From Candidatus Babeliales bacterium (lineage in GTDB: Bacteria; Babelota; Babeliae; Babelales; RVW-14), in the NCBI GenBank assembly GCA_019749895.1, contig JAIEPG010000002.1:321750-385749 (forward strand): a stretch of 64,000 nucleotides of DNA, read 5' to 3'. The position numbers were made by a program, and so were the translations under genes. Under the pieces are notes generated by a model, which worked only from the letters and a program-made list of their open reading frames with translations, had not been told where the DNA came from and searched no databases. The stretch's first letter is position 1. Each line of letters opens with the position of its first letter. This document shows positions 41,719 through 49,468 of the stretch, one piece after another.

Positions 41719-42321
41719 TTACCAACGTACTTCAAGTGTGGGCAGGCCTGCTGGTGAGTAGCGCGCAAAAACAAGCGTATCGCTCATCTGCCCATCAACA
41801 GTTACACGGTTTTGTTCTAAGGTTGCTTCATGCGTAAAGCCGAGCCGCTCGGCAACTTTTTGGCTACGAATATTTTTTATGTCGCAGGTAATAGCAACGC
41901 GGCGCATGCCAAGTTCTTCAAACGCATAGCGGGTGAGCGCATTGACTGCTTCAGTCATAAAGCCTTGGCCACTTTTTGACGTGCGGATCCAGTAACCAAT
42001 CTGGAGACACATGCTTTCCCATTCAATATGATGATAGCCAGTGGTGCCAATAAATTCTTGTGAGGTGCGATCAAACATAAAAATAGGAAACCATGGCTCT
42101 TCGCTTTTTTGTACAATCCAATTTGTTATTGCTTGCTCTATAAAAAGTTTGGTTTCTGCAAGCGTTTGGCGCTGCCGCGCCCACGGCATAAATTGGTTGA
42201 GTTCGTTAAATGATTCTTCAACGCCAGCGTTTACTGCTGCACTGTCTTCAATACAAGGCTTTCGTAATAAAAGCCGTGGTGTGGTGATGGGAAAGGGGAA
42301 GTGACGAAGTGATTGAGACAT
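41719..42321 (-). CDS. GNAT acetyltransferase, RimJ/RimL type
   Basis: 200 residues without a signal peptide. Start TTPRLLLRKPCIED, middle GTTGYHHIEWESMCLQIGYWI, motif A SGQGFMTEAVNALTRYAF, motif B NIRSQKVAERLGFTHEATL. This is the RimL-like branch that acetylates protein N-termini or small amines. It is cytosolic and not close to the three exported GNATs nearby. AAAGGAA precedes the ATG. Confidence 0.88.
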   Translation of the reverse strand: MSQSLRHFPFPITTPRLLLRKPCIEDSAAVNAGVEESFNELNQFMPWARQRQTLAETKLFIEQAITNWIVQKSEEPWFPIFMFDRTSQEFIGTTGYHHIEWESMCLQIGYWIRTSKSGQGFMTEAVNALTRYAFEELGMRRVAITCDIKNIRSQKVAERLGFTHEATLEQNRVTVDGQMSDTLVFARYSPAGLPTLEVRW

Positions 42322-42336
42322 GGCAAGTTCCTTTTT

Positions 42337-43038
42337 TTACAACGATTCCAGTTTTACTTTAAGCAAAAAAATTGTCTCGCTACGCAATTTTGTCTTTGCC
42401 CAAGCTTTTTGTTTTTCATCTAGCAATTCACCAATTCCAGAAAGTATGCTGCGGTCACTCATTGATTCAAGTTCTGTCATACATTTCTGCAAAAACTGTT
42501 TCATTGAAAGATCGGTTCTTTTTTTAATAATCTCTTCGTTGACTGGCCAATTATTTTTTAAAAAGAACCAAGTATCAAAAATATCCCGATTTGTTTTTCC
42601 AATGCGTTCGATCATTGCAACCATTTTATGAGCAACCATATCTTCTCTGATCATAACTTTCATAGAAATGCCAAGGTAAGACTTTATTTCGTATCGTGAT
42701 CCAAAATTTCTACGATTAATTTCAACTTTTATGTTGTAAGCATTGTGGAGTTTGTCGTGATACGAAAGGAGAAAAAAGAGACTGTAGCGTTTTTCTCGGG
42801 CTTCTTTGACGGTGCCGTATTCTTTAAGAATGGTTTTTATGTGCTCAAAAACCTGGCTTTCTTTTGTTGGGTCGAGTAAATCAAAATCTAAATCGACTGA
42901 AAATCGGGAAAGATCATAAAACAAATAAGCGGCGGTTCCACCTTTAAAGCCCAAGAATGGGCCGATTGTTGTGTCAGTATAAATGTCTTTTAAAATATGA
43001 ATAAGGATATTTCTGTGCGTAGCGGTTTCTAACGTCAT
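42337..43038 (-). CDS. abiEii: AbiEii toxin, nucleotidyltransferase
   Basis: 233 residues. The nucleotidyltransferase motif is GFKGGTAAYLFYDLSRFSVD followed by LDFDLL, the GGT and DxD pattern of AbiEii/AbiGii toxins, and KVEINRR and LVAHK-like MVAHKMVAMIERIGKTNRDIFD complete the family order. Related toxins block growth by transferring nucleotides to tRNA (established for MenT and AbiEii relatives). It overlaps the antitoxin gene by four bases (ATGA). Confidence 0.88.
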   Translation of the reverse strand: MTLETATHRNILIHILKDIYTDTTIGPFLGFKGGTAAYLFYDLSRFSVDLDFDLLDPTKESQVFEHIKTILKEYGTVKEAREKRYSLFFLLSYHDKLHNAYNIKVEINRRNFGSRYEIKSYLGISMKVMIREDMVAHKMVAMIERIGKTNRDIFDTWFFLKNNWPVNEEIIKKRTDLSMKQFLQKCMTELESMSDRSILSGIGELLDEKQKAWAKTKLRSETIFLLKVKLESL

Positions 43039-43625
43039 AATTCAGTCCTATCTTCTTTAAAAGCTTTGAAATAATCATGTACCTTTTTTGTCATGCGCTT
43101 GTTGTTGTAGAGTGGTAGCAGTGCGAAAACTTTTTCAAAATCAAGCGGGGCAAGATTGTCGAAGTGATAATCTTTGTTGAGATAAAGTACATCTAAAAAT
43201 GCCCGCTCTTTTGATGCTGTACAGTAGTTTCCCTTATTTTCAATGCCGGCATTATTGGTAAGAATAGTGTCTTTAATTTTTTTGAATGAATATTCTTTGC
43301 CGTCGCACATAATGTCTTTGCTTTGGTAGCTTGCAACAAAGATTGTAGCATAGTGTTGGAACACAATTCCTGCCTCAACAAGAATTGTTTCAAAGCTTAC
43401 ATATGACGGCGTAAAAATCTTTGTTGCTAGTTCAAGCCTGTCGTAGTTCTTGTCTTTGGCATAAAGTCCTCGGCGAATTGAGTAAAGTTCACCTTTTTGA
43501 ATGTAATAGTTTAAGCGCCGTTTTAGAAGTGCTGGTTTCTTTTCGCCCGAAGCTAAAAGAATCTCTTTGAATGAAAAAACGGTGCCTTTGGAACGTAAAA
43601 TGTTTAAAATATCGGTTTTTTCCAT
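43035..43625 (-). CDS. abiEi: AbiEi antitoxin, winged helix
   Basis: 196 residues. The N-terminal winged helix (SKGTVFSFKEILLASGEKKP, then LLKRRLNYYIQKGELYSIRR) is followed by GLYAKDKNYDRLELATKIF and SYVSFETILVEAGIVFQHY, the typical AbiEi sequence. In AbiE systems this protein represses its own promoter and counters the toxin. A 51-bp inverted repeat lies just upstream. Confidence 0.88.
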   Translation of the reverse strand: MEKTDILNILRSKGTVFSFKEILLASGEKKPALLKRRLNYYIQKGELYSIRRGLYAKDKNYDRLELATKIFTPSYVSFETILVEAGIVFQHYATIFVASYQSKDIMCDGKEYSFKKIKDTILTNNAGIENKGNYCTASKERAFLDVLYLNKDYHFDNLAPLDFEKVFALLPLYNNKRMTKKVHDYFKAFKEDRTEL

Positions 43626-43651
43626 ATTCTTCCCCCAAGTGCTATATTTCC

Positions 43652-43702
43652 TATGATATGAGCCAAAGGTTACATGTAGCGTTACCTTTGGCTCATATCA
43701 TA
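43652..43702. promoter_or_regulatory. Long inverted repeat upstream of abiE
   Basis: The arms 43652-43673 and 43681-43702 are 22 bp each and complementary at all but one position, around a seven-base spacer. AbiEi antitoxins bind inverted repeats in their own promoters (known in Streptococcus), so this is the likely operator. It could also act as a terminator for readthrough. Confidence 0.75.
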
Positions 43703-43745
43703 AAGGTTTGGACTAGGGAAAAGCAAGAGATTTGTTTTTGGAAAG

Positions 43746-44480
43746 CTACAAAAGTTTTTCTATAAACGCTTTAACTTGATCAATGCACTGTTGCTGAACA
43801 ATTGGATCATCTTTAAAATTTTGTGTGGCGTCAATAATCAACACGGGCACCTGCGCAAGCGAGCTTGGTATATCTTTTTGTTCAACAAACCATTCGCGGT
43901 AAAAGGTGTCGAGCAGTTCTTCGTACTGCAGTGAAAGTACCTCTTCGCCTGTTCTGCTGCGCGCTCGAACGCGGTCAAGTGCCGTTTGTGGGCTTGTTTG
44001 TAAATAAATAAAGCCGCGTGGCCGGGTGATACCGTTGGTACCAAGCCAGTTGGTAAGTTGTTGTAAAATTTCCCATTCAAGATCATTCATGGTGCCTTGC
44101 AGGTGGGCCATTTTTCCATAAACATAACAATCGGCATACAACGAACGATCAACGAATGCTACCGATGCTGTTGTATCTTTTATCCTGTTTTCAGCTGCTT
44201 GCAGGTGCATGAGGCTGATGTACGCATTGGTGGTAAATGTCCAGCGTTGTGGGTTGCTCCAAAAAAGTTCAAGCATATTCCCAGCGCCATTAACATCAAA
44301 AAATGTTTCAACTGGTTCGTAAACGGCGGTAACGTTGGGCAGGTTTTTTTCAAGCAATTGAACAAAGGTTGTTTTGCCAACACCGGTTGCACCTTCAATG
44401 AAAAAGCAGGGTGGTGTGGTGGCCGTTAGTGATATGAAGAAGAGGTAGGTGGTGGTGAAAAAGAATATTTTTTTGTTCAT
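43746..44480 (-). CDS. Deoxynucleoside kinase with an N-terminal signal-like segment
   Basis: 244 residues from the ATG at 44480. The P-loop is FIEGATGVGKTT (about residue 27), then VYEPVETFFDVNGAGNML, the DRS motif FVDRSLYADCYVY, YLQTSPQTALDRVRARSRTG (the lid Arg cluster). These are the marks of the dNK/thymidine-kinase-2 family, which phosphorylates deoxynucleosides. Usual members start at the P-loop. This one has MNKKIFFFTTTYLFFISLTA in front, which reads as a signal peptide or membrane anchor. The substrate base cannot be assigned. Confidence 0.82.
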   Translation of the reverse strand: MNKKIFFFTTTYLFFISLTATTPPCFFIEGATGVGKTTFVQLLEKNLPNVTAVYEPVETFFDVNGAGNMLELFWSNPQRWTFTTNAYISLMHLQAAENRIKDTTASVAFVDRSLYADCYVYGKMAHLQGTMNDLEWEILQQLTNWLGTNGITRPRGFIYLQTSPQTALDRVRARSRTGEEVLSLQYEELLDTFYREWFVEQKDIPSSLAQVPVLIIDATQNFKDDPIVQQQCIDQVKAFIEKLL

Positions 44481-44577
44481 GTTGTTTTTTTGCGTGTTTG
44501 ATGGTGTTGAATAAAAAGTAAGTTTAGCAATAAACAGGCGAGGTTGCCAACGAGCAAAAAAAGAAATTGAGAATAGA

Positions 44578-44606
44578 TTGTGTTTATCAAAAAGCGGTGG
44601 TACAGT
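44578..44606 (+). promoter_or_regulatory. Possible sigma-70 promoter for zinc-ribbon module A
   Basis: TTGTGT (44578-44583), 17-base spacer, TACAGT (44601-44606). It is 42 bases before the first start codon of the module. Confidence 0.35.
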
Positions 44607-44648
44607 GGCGCCATATGAGTCCAGCACTAAAAATATAAGGAGCTTCCA

Positions 44649-44912
44649 ATGAGTATAAAATGCAAATCTTGTACTTATGAAATGTCGACATTTGAATTTC
44701 TTGGATGTTTGACGGCCGAATTATTTGAGGTTTTAAAAGGCAGATTAACACGAGGTGTCTCGGACAATTGGGATCAGTTTATGGCTGGTTTTTCCAATGA
44801 TAAAAAAATTGCATGTCCGATATGCGAGAAACATGTTGGCTGGATAGCAGAAGCAACATACGAAGCTTTTATTCAGAAGATTAAGAATCAAGGGATTCAG
44901 AATGAAGTCTAG
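44649..44912 (+). CDS. Zinc-ribbon-like small protein, module A gene 1
   Basis: 87 residues, no signal peptide. Two Cys pairs: KCKSC near the start and ACPICEKHVGW near residue 58, a spacing suited to one zinc site. The central part (FEFLGCLTAELFEVLKGRL) is helical. AAGGAG lies six bases before the ATG. Its end overlaps the next gene by 11 bases. The same layout, including a Gly-x-Trp after the second Cys pair, appears in the gene at 56762. No known family is recognised. Confidence 0.7.
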   Translation: MSIKCKSCTYEMSTFEFLGCLTAELFEVLKGRLTRGVSDNWDQFMAGFSNDKKIACPICEKHVGWIAEATYEAFIQKIKNQGIQNEV

Positions 44913-45339
44913 AGCTCGAAGTTTTCTTCTGGCTCTTTTTGCATTTGTGTCTTGCGTATCTGTAGTCGTTTCTGCAGAGCAGAAGAGTCAGATGCCTTCT
45001 GATGCTGAGCTAAGAAAGAAAGACGATATTTCTCATGAATTTATTGCATACGTTCTTACTGAAGGGCTTACCATTATTGATTTGGTTGAAAACATGGACC
45101 AAGGTATGCAAGAAAAACTCAAAATTTGCTGTTCTGGTTGCAAACAAAACTTTCTTACCTGCTGCGAATTGGCAGGAAACTTGTGTTCTGCTAACGACCA
45201 AAAAAAATTGGATGAATTAAAAGAACATTTGTCTAAAAAAAATTATCAGGACATTGTTAGCTTTATGCTGGCTTGTACACAAGAAAAAGAAATAGTTTGT
45301 TCTTTGTGTCAAAAATTTTCTCAATGGGAATTGATTTAA
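44902..45339 (+). CDS. Secreted zinc-ribbon-like protein, module A gene 2
   Basis: 145 residues. Signal peptide MKSRARSFLLALFAFVSCVS with cleavage near VSAEQ. Cys pairs: CCSGC near residue 75 and CSLC near the C-terminus (EIVCSLCQKFSQWELI). The intervening part is helical and charged. It matches the gene at 57130 in size, export signal, placement of the Cys pairs and C-terminal Trp-Glu. It is translationally coupled to the gene before it. Function unknown. Confidence 0.7.
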   Translation: MKSRARSFLLALFAFVSCVSVVVSAEQKSQMPSDAELRKKDDISHEFIAYVLTEGLTIIDLVENMDQGMQEKLKICCSGCKQNFLTCCELAGNLCSANDQKKLDELKEHLSKKNYQDIVSFMLACTQEKEIVCSLCQKFSQWELI

Positions 45340-45340
45340 A

Positions 45341-46174
45341 TTACTTTTGTGTTCGGGAAATTTCGTCACACTCACGCAAAATATCACTCACCCGCTCATC
45401 ACTCAAATGTAGCCTGCGCAATAAATCTTTATGATTATGCACATCAAGGCATAACACAATCCCTTCACGCAAAAGTTCTTCAATAGCGCTTTTGGGCAGT
45501 GAAGAAAGGCAGGTGATGGGGTGCAGCCCCAACTGGTCAACAATCCGTTCAAGCCCATTATTTTGTGGGTAATCCCACGCGAGCAACTTCATGCCCACGC
45601 ACAGGCCGTACTGAATTGCAACCGTGCTAATTTTTGCATTGGTCACCAGCCACGTGCCAGAAAAATCATTGTTGTGGTTGCGCGCCAAAATATCTTCATA
45701 ACGCGCTTTAACATACAGCGCCGTCTGAATTGAGCAACGTGCGCCCACAGCATGATGAAATTTGCATTCCATAATAAAACGATCATGATCTTTGATTGCA
45801 ATAATATCAACCTCGTGCGAAACGCATTTGCCCATAACGACTTGGCCAACGACAACTTGGTAACCTTGCCGTTTCAACAGTTCGGCAACATAGTGTTCAA
45901 ACGGGAATCCGCTGGGCCCCAGTGCCATAATTGCTTGTCTAAAGTGGTAGCGCCCTGCCACAGCGCGTTGTTGCTTTTTGCCCAACAATTGATGCGTGAG
46001 TTGATAGAGTTCGTGCGTGGTCATGCCCTCGTGCATTAATGGCTTAACGTCTGCACATACTTTTTGAATCAGTTCGGGGTCTGCGCCTGCACGTTGCAGC
46101 GATTGACAATATTTTTCTTGCGAAAATGGTTCGCGCTCGCCGGATGCTTTTGTTATATAAACAGTTTTTTCCAT
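45341..46174 (-). CDS. ATP-cone and restriction-endonuclease-like protein
   Basis: 277 residues. Residues 1-90 are an ATP-cone (VYITKASGEREPFSQEK, QRAVAGRYHFRQAIMAL), the nucleotide-binding module of ribonucleotide reductases. Residues 100-210 are Mrr-like: FEHYVAELLKRQGYQV, HEVDIIA, FIMECKFH, giving the D-x-ExK pattern of PD-(D/E)XK nucleases. The last 60 residues are unassigned. The combination occurs in bacteria but its role is unknown; an ATP- or dATP-sensing nuclease is an inference. Confidence 0.8.
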   Translation of the reverse strand: MEKTVYITKASGEREPFSQEKYCQSLQRAGADPELIQKVCADVKPLMHEGMTTHELYQLTHQLLGKKQQRAVAGRYHFRQAIMALGPSGFPFEHYVAELLKRQGYQVVVGQVVMGKCVSHEVDIIAIKDHDRFIMECKFHHAVGARCSIQTALYVKARYEDILARNHNNDFSGTWLVTNAKISTVAIQYGLCVGMKLLAWDYPQNNGLERIVDQLGLHPITCLSSLPKSAIEELLREGIVLCLDVHNHKDLLRRLHLSDERVSDILRECDEISRTQK

Positions 46175-46180
46175 AATTTT

Positions 46181-46777
46181 TTAGCGCGCAATTAATGATC
46201 GCAGCATCCATGCTGTCTTTTCGTGTTTCTCAATTAAGTCTGTGAGAAAATTGTTGGTACCAACATCTTTGGTTGTTTTTTCAATGCCGGAACGTATCAT
46301 TCGTATCAAACTTTCGTGTTGTTGTAATAAATTTTTAATCATATCTGTTGGTTGTGGAATGTTGTCGGTATCTTCTTTTAAGCTAGCATTTTTTGCCATT
46401 TCTGACATTGAAGCAACTGCAATACCGCCAATGGCACGGATACGTTCTGCAATATCGTCGAGGCGAGAAAAGAGTTCGTGGTATTGGCCATCCAGAAGTT
46501 TATGATAATCGTTAAATTGTGGGCCGACTAAATTCCAGTGGTAATTTAGTGTTTGGAATAATAAAACAGAAGTATTAGAAAGCACTTCATTGAGTATGCT
46601 GATAGAACGTGTTCGATCTTCTTTTTCAATCCCGATATTTGGCTCAAGTTCTTTCATGTCGCGTTGTTCTTTCAACACAGGTTCCCTTTCTTTTTCATTA
46701 TTAAGCATTGCTTGTGTTGCAAAATAGCTTGTGATACCAAATACGATAAACAAAAAACTTTTTTTATATTTTTTCAT
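46181..46777 (-). CDS. dps: Dps-family ferritin-like protein with an export signal
   Basis: 198 residues. The ferritin-like domain starts near residue 62: LNEVLSNTSVLLFQTLNYHWNLVGPQFNDYHKLL continues to LDDIAERIRAIGG, carrying the His, Asp and Glu ligands of the Dps ferroxidase site. Dps stores iron and consumes peroxide. Ordinary Dps is cytosolic, but this protein begins MKKYKKSFLFIVFGITSYFA, a signal peptide or anchor, then an acidic linker. It lies six bases upstream of the ATP-cone gene. Confidence 0.85.
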   Translation of the reverse strand: MKKYKKSFLFIVFGITSYFATQAMLNNEKEREPVLKEQRDMKELEPNIGIEKEDRTRSISILNEVLSNTSVLLFQTLNYHWNLVGPQFNDYHKLLDGQYHELFSRLDDIAERIRAIGGIAVASMSEMAKNASLKEDTDNIPQPTDMIKNLLQQHESLIRMIRSGIEKTTKDVGTNNFLTDLIEKHEKTAWMLRSLIAR

Positions 46778-46920
46778 GAACGCAACCCTTTTTGATTTAT
46801 TGATTATTACTATTTTTGGACGTTACCAAATAGTTGGTTTTGTTTGCAATGATTTAGGGAATTTAGAGATTCAATTGAGGATTTTTTAAGTACCATGCAA
46901 AAAAGTAAATAACATGATTA

Positions 46921-46954
46921 AAAAAAGGGCCCCTGTTTCCAGAGGCCCTTTTTT
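46921..46954 (-). terminator. Terminator after the ABC-2 exporter
   Basis: AAAAAAGGGCC (46921-46931) pairs with GGCCCTTTTTT (46944-46954). On the minus strand it ends in a T run and directly follows the permease gene. Confidence 0.88.
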
Positions 46955-46956
46955 AA

Positions 46957-47751
46957 TTAGACAAAATCAAGCTGCTTTTTCATGCGATTATAAACCGCAC
47001 ACCAGCATGCAAGCGTAAACAGCGTCAGCATTCCCATGCAGGTCCACCAAGAAAAGAAATCTTGTTGGCCAAGCAATGCGGCACGTGTTCCTTCCATAAT
47101 GTAGGTAATGGGGTTTGCCAACAGCCCGTAGGCAAGCGGTGGCCATGCCTTGTGCATAGCTGCCCACGAAAACTGGAACCCGCCCAAAAACCACAGCGGG
47201 AAAATGAAGCGTGACCAGACGTTGCCAATCTTTGCAACTTTGCCAACATGTGCGGCAATAGCAAGTGCCAACATTCCGTAAAATAGGTTTGAAAGCACCG
47301 TGATGGCAATCAGCTTGCACCAGGCAACAGCTGCCAAGTTAAAACTTGCAAAAAAGAGTATCTTTCCTACTACCAGCATTGAAAGACTCAACAGTGTTCC
47401 AATGGTTGCGTACGCACATGCCGAGCTAAAAAGCACGACTGATGGTTGTACCGGCAGAGTCAGATAGTACCCAATGCTGCGCTCGCCAGCAAAGTCCATG
47501 ATAATGGTTGCAATGTTGCTGTAGTTTTCAAATAAGCCGGCTGTTGCAATGATGCCCGCAAGTTGAAACAAACCAAAATCGCCTGCAAGACCAAACGTTT
47601 GCATCACGTGTCCAAAAATTACCAGCGTACAAATTGACCAAATTTGGATATTGACCAACTTTGCACGTAATTGATGGCTCGCTATCTGTAAGCGTGTGCC
47701 CAGCAGTTTAAAAAAAATAGTAGCAGAGTGTGCTCTAGTTTTATTATTCAT
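46957..47751 (-). CDS. ABC-2 type transporter permease
   Basis: 264 residues with six predicted membrane segments. The pattern of a long amphipathic N-terminus, SIGYYLTLPVQPSVVLFSSA, and a late NPITYIMEGTRAALLGQQDF fits the ABC-2 permease family (exporters of drugs, polysaccharides or lipids). It forms a transporter with the ATPase eight bases upstream. Substrate unknown. Confidence 0.87.
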   Translation of the reverse strand: MNNKTRAHSATIFFKLLGTRLQIASHQLRAKLVNIQIWSICTLVIFGHVMQTFGLAGDFGLFQLAGIIATAGLFENYSNIATIIMDFAGERSIGYYLTLPVQPSVVLFSSACAYATIGTLLSLSMLVVGKILFFASFNLAAVAWCKLIAITVLSNLFYGMLALAIAAHVGKVAKIGNVWSRFIFPLWFLGGFQFSWAAMHKAWPPLAYGLLANPITYIMEGTRAALLGQQDFFSWWTCMGMLTLFTLACWCAVYNRMKKQLDFV

Positions 47752-47759
47752 AAATCACC

Positions 47760-48506
47760 TTATTTGTTTTCGTCAGTGTTTTGTTGCATGAGCGCAATAA
47801 AAACATCTTCAAGATTATTCATATTAAAATCGGCCTTAAGTTTATCGGGCGTTTCAATCAGCTTGATTTGTCCCTGATCCAAAACGCACACACGGTCGGA
47901 AAGCGCTTCCGCTTCATCCAAATAGTGTGTGGTCAAAATCACGGTGGTGCCCAACTTTTTAAGGTTTTTAATGGTTTCCCACAGTTGTCGGCGGATGTGT
48001 GGGTCAAGTGCAACCGTTGGCTCGTCAAGCAATAACAGCTTTGGATTGTGCATCAAACTGCGCGCAATCATAAACCGTTGCTTGTAACCGCCTGAAAGGA
48101 CCGTTGCCTTTTGATGCAAATACGGTGCTAGTTCAAATTGTTCAACCAGCTCATTAAGCCGTTGATCAATCTGTTCCTTGGAAAGTTGATAATAACTTCC
48201 CGACAACCGTAAGTTTTGTTCAAGGGTGAGCGACGGGTTTAGGTTAGGCTTTTGTGGGCAAAAACCAAGTTGAAAGCGGTATGAAATGATGTCGTTATAA
48301 ATTGACGTACCTTCAAACTCGATATCACCTTCGGTTGCTGGGTGCGATGTTGCAATAATTGAAGACAGGGTTGTTTTCCCTGCGCCATTTACGCCCAACA
48401 GGCCCAAAATTTCGCCTTCGTAAATGTCTAACGTTACGCCCTTTAAAGCTTGCTTGGTGCCATAACGTTTTTTTACGTTTTTTAAACGTAGTAATACTTT
48501 TTTCAT
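47760..48506 (-). CDS. ABC-2 type transporter ATP-binding protein
   Basis: 248 residues. Walker A LLGVNGAGKTT, Q-loop LGFCPQKPNLNPSLT, signature VLSGGYKQR, Walker B LLLLDEPTVALD, switch His TTHYLDEA. This is the subfamily with ABC-2 permeases (CcmA/DrrA-like). Its start is preceded by AAAGGAG and a palindromic operator. Confidence 0.92.
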   Translation of the reverse strand: MKKVLLRLKNVKKRYGTKQALKGVTLDIYEGEILGLLGVNGAGKTTLSSIIATSHPATEGDIEFEGTSIYNDIISYRFQLGFCPQKPNLNPSLTLEQNLRLSGSYYQLSKEQIDQRLNELVEQFELAPYLHQKATVLSGGYKQRFMIARSLMHNPKLLLLDEPTVALDPHIRRQLWETIKNLKKLGTTVILTTHYLDEAEALSDRVCVLDQGQIKLIETPDKLKADFNMNNLEDVFIALMQQNTDENK

Positions 48507-48520
48507 AAAATAACTCCTTT

Positions 48521-48540
48521 GTAATCACAAGCGTGATTAC
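48521..48540. promoter_or_regulatory. Palindromic operator of the ABC-2 exporter
   Basis: GTAATCACAAGCGTGATTAC, two perfect 8-bp arms with a 4-bp spacer, sits a few bases upstream of the Shine-Dalgarno of the ATPase gene. The symmetry fits a dimeric repressor of GntR or TetR type. No such regulator gene adjoins. Confidence 0.7.
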
Positions 48541-48917
48541 GCAGTATTTTTTCTTAGTGTGCAGCAAAAAAAGATTGTACTTCTCTGCTGTACAAAATAA
48601 ACAACAAAAAATTGATTGGGTTTAAGAGAGAGAAACGTTATAAGCTTAGCGAAAAGCTACCCTGCTTTAACGTTCAACCGCTTAGAAGCGGAAATTTAGA
48701 TAATGGCGCTTAGGATGGCCACCGTTACTTTTTGCTTAATCATCGTCATGATGATCCCTTTCAGTGGATGGTTTTATAGCTCTTGCCAATACTAAAAATA
48801 ATATTCTATAAGAATATCATAATGCTTGCCGGCTTGCAAGAGGGGCTTAAAAACCGTTAAAAAACGGTTAAAAATTGCTGTTTTTTATTAAAATACCAAG
48901 AGAAAGGTTTTTAGAAT
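48541..48917. other. Non-coding region with consecutive hairpins
   Basis: 377 bases between the divergent exporter and flavin reductase genes. It can form a stem AACGTTA/TAACGTT (48634-48640 with 48668-48674) holding an inner TAGC-GAAAA-GCTA hairpin, then CCGCT-TAGA-AGCGG (48678-48691) and ATCATC-GTCAT-GATGAT (48739-48755). This may be a small RNA or a leader. It is not one I recognise, and no tRNA, tmRNA, RNase P or SRP consensus is present. Confidence 0.4.
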
Positions 48918-49454
48918 ATGAAGAAAAAAATACTGCCATTATCTAAGGTTTATCAGCTGCTTGAGCCAGGCCCTGTGGTGCTGGTTTCTACGGTGCGTAA
49001 GGGCGTGCCCAACATTATGACCATGTCGTGGCACATGATGGTAGACTTTGAACCGCCGCTGGTTGCAATAGTCATGAGCAACCGCAATTATTCGTTTAAA
49101 AATTTGAGCACGAGCAAAGAGTGCGTGATCAACATACCCAGTGTTGAGCTGGCCAAAACGGTGGTGGGCATTGGGAATACTTGTGGCTCAAAAGTTAATA
49201 AGTTTGAAAAGTTTGGACTGACTGCTGTGCCGGCAAGCCTAGTTGACGTGCCCATGGTTGGTGAGTGCTTTGCAAATTTGGAATGTAAAGTTGTTGATAC
49301 CAAGATGGCTGAGAAATATAATATTTTTATTTTGGAAGTTGTGAAGGGCTGGGTGAGTGTGGGGAAGAAACGCGTGCGGACCATTCACCATCAAGGCAAT
49401 GGAGTTTTTGTTGTTGATGGGGAGGTGATTAGGTTGAGGTCGGGGAAGAAGTAG
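48918..49454 (+). CDS. Flavin reductase-like FMN-binding protein
   Basis: 178 residues. PGPVVLVSTVRKGVPNIMTMSW, PPLVAIVMSNRNYSFKNL and ECVINIPSVELAKTVVGIG are characteristic of the flavin reductase-like (DIM6/NTAB) family, which binds FMN and reduces flavins or acts as a flavoprotein. AGAAAGG precedes the ATG. Probably cytosolic. Partner unknown. Confidence 0.85.
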   Translation: MKKKILPLSKVYQLLEPGPVVLVSTVRKGVPNIMTMSWHMMVDFEPPLVAIVMSNRNYSFKNLSTSKECVINIPSVELAKTVVGIGNTCGSKVNKFEKFGLTAVPASLVDVPMVGECFANLECKVVDTKMAEKYNIFILEVVKGWVSVGKKRVRTIHHQGNGVFVVDGEVIRLRSGKK

Positions 49455-49468
49455 GCGGATTGCTGCCT

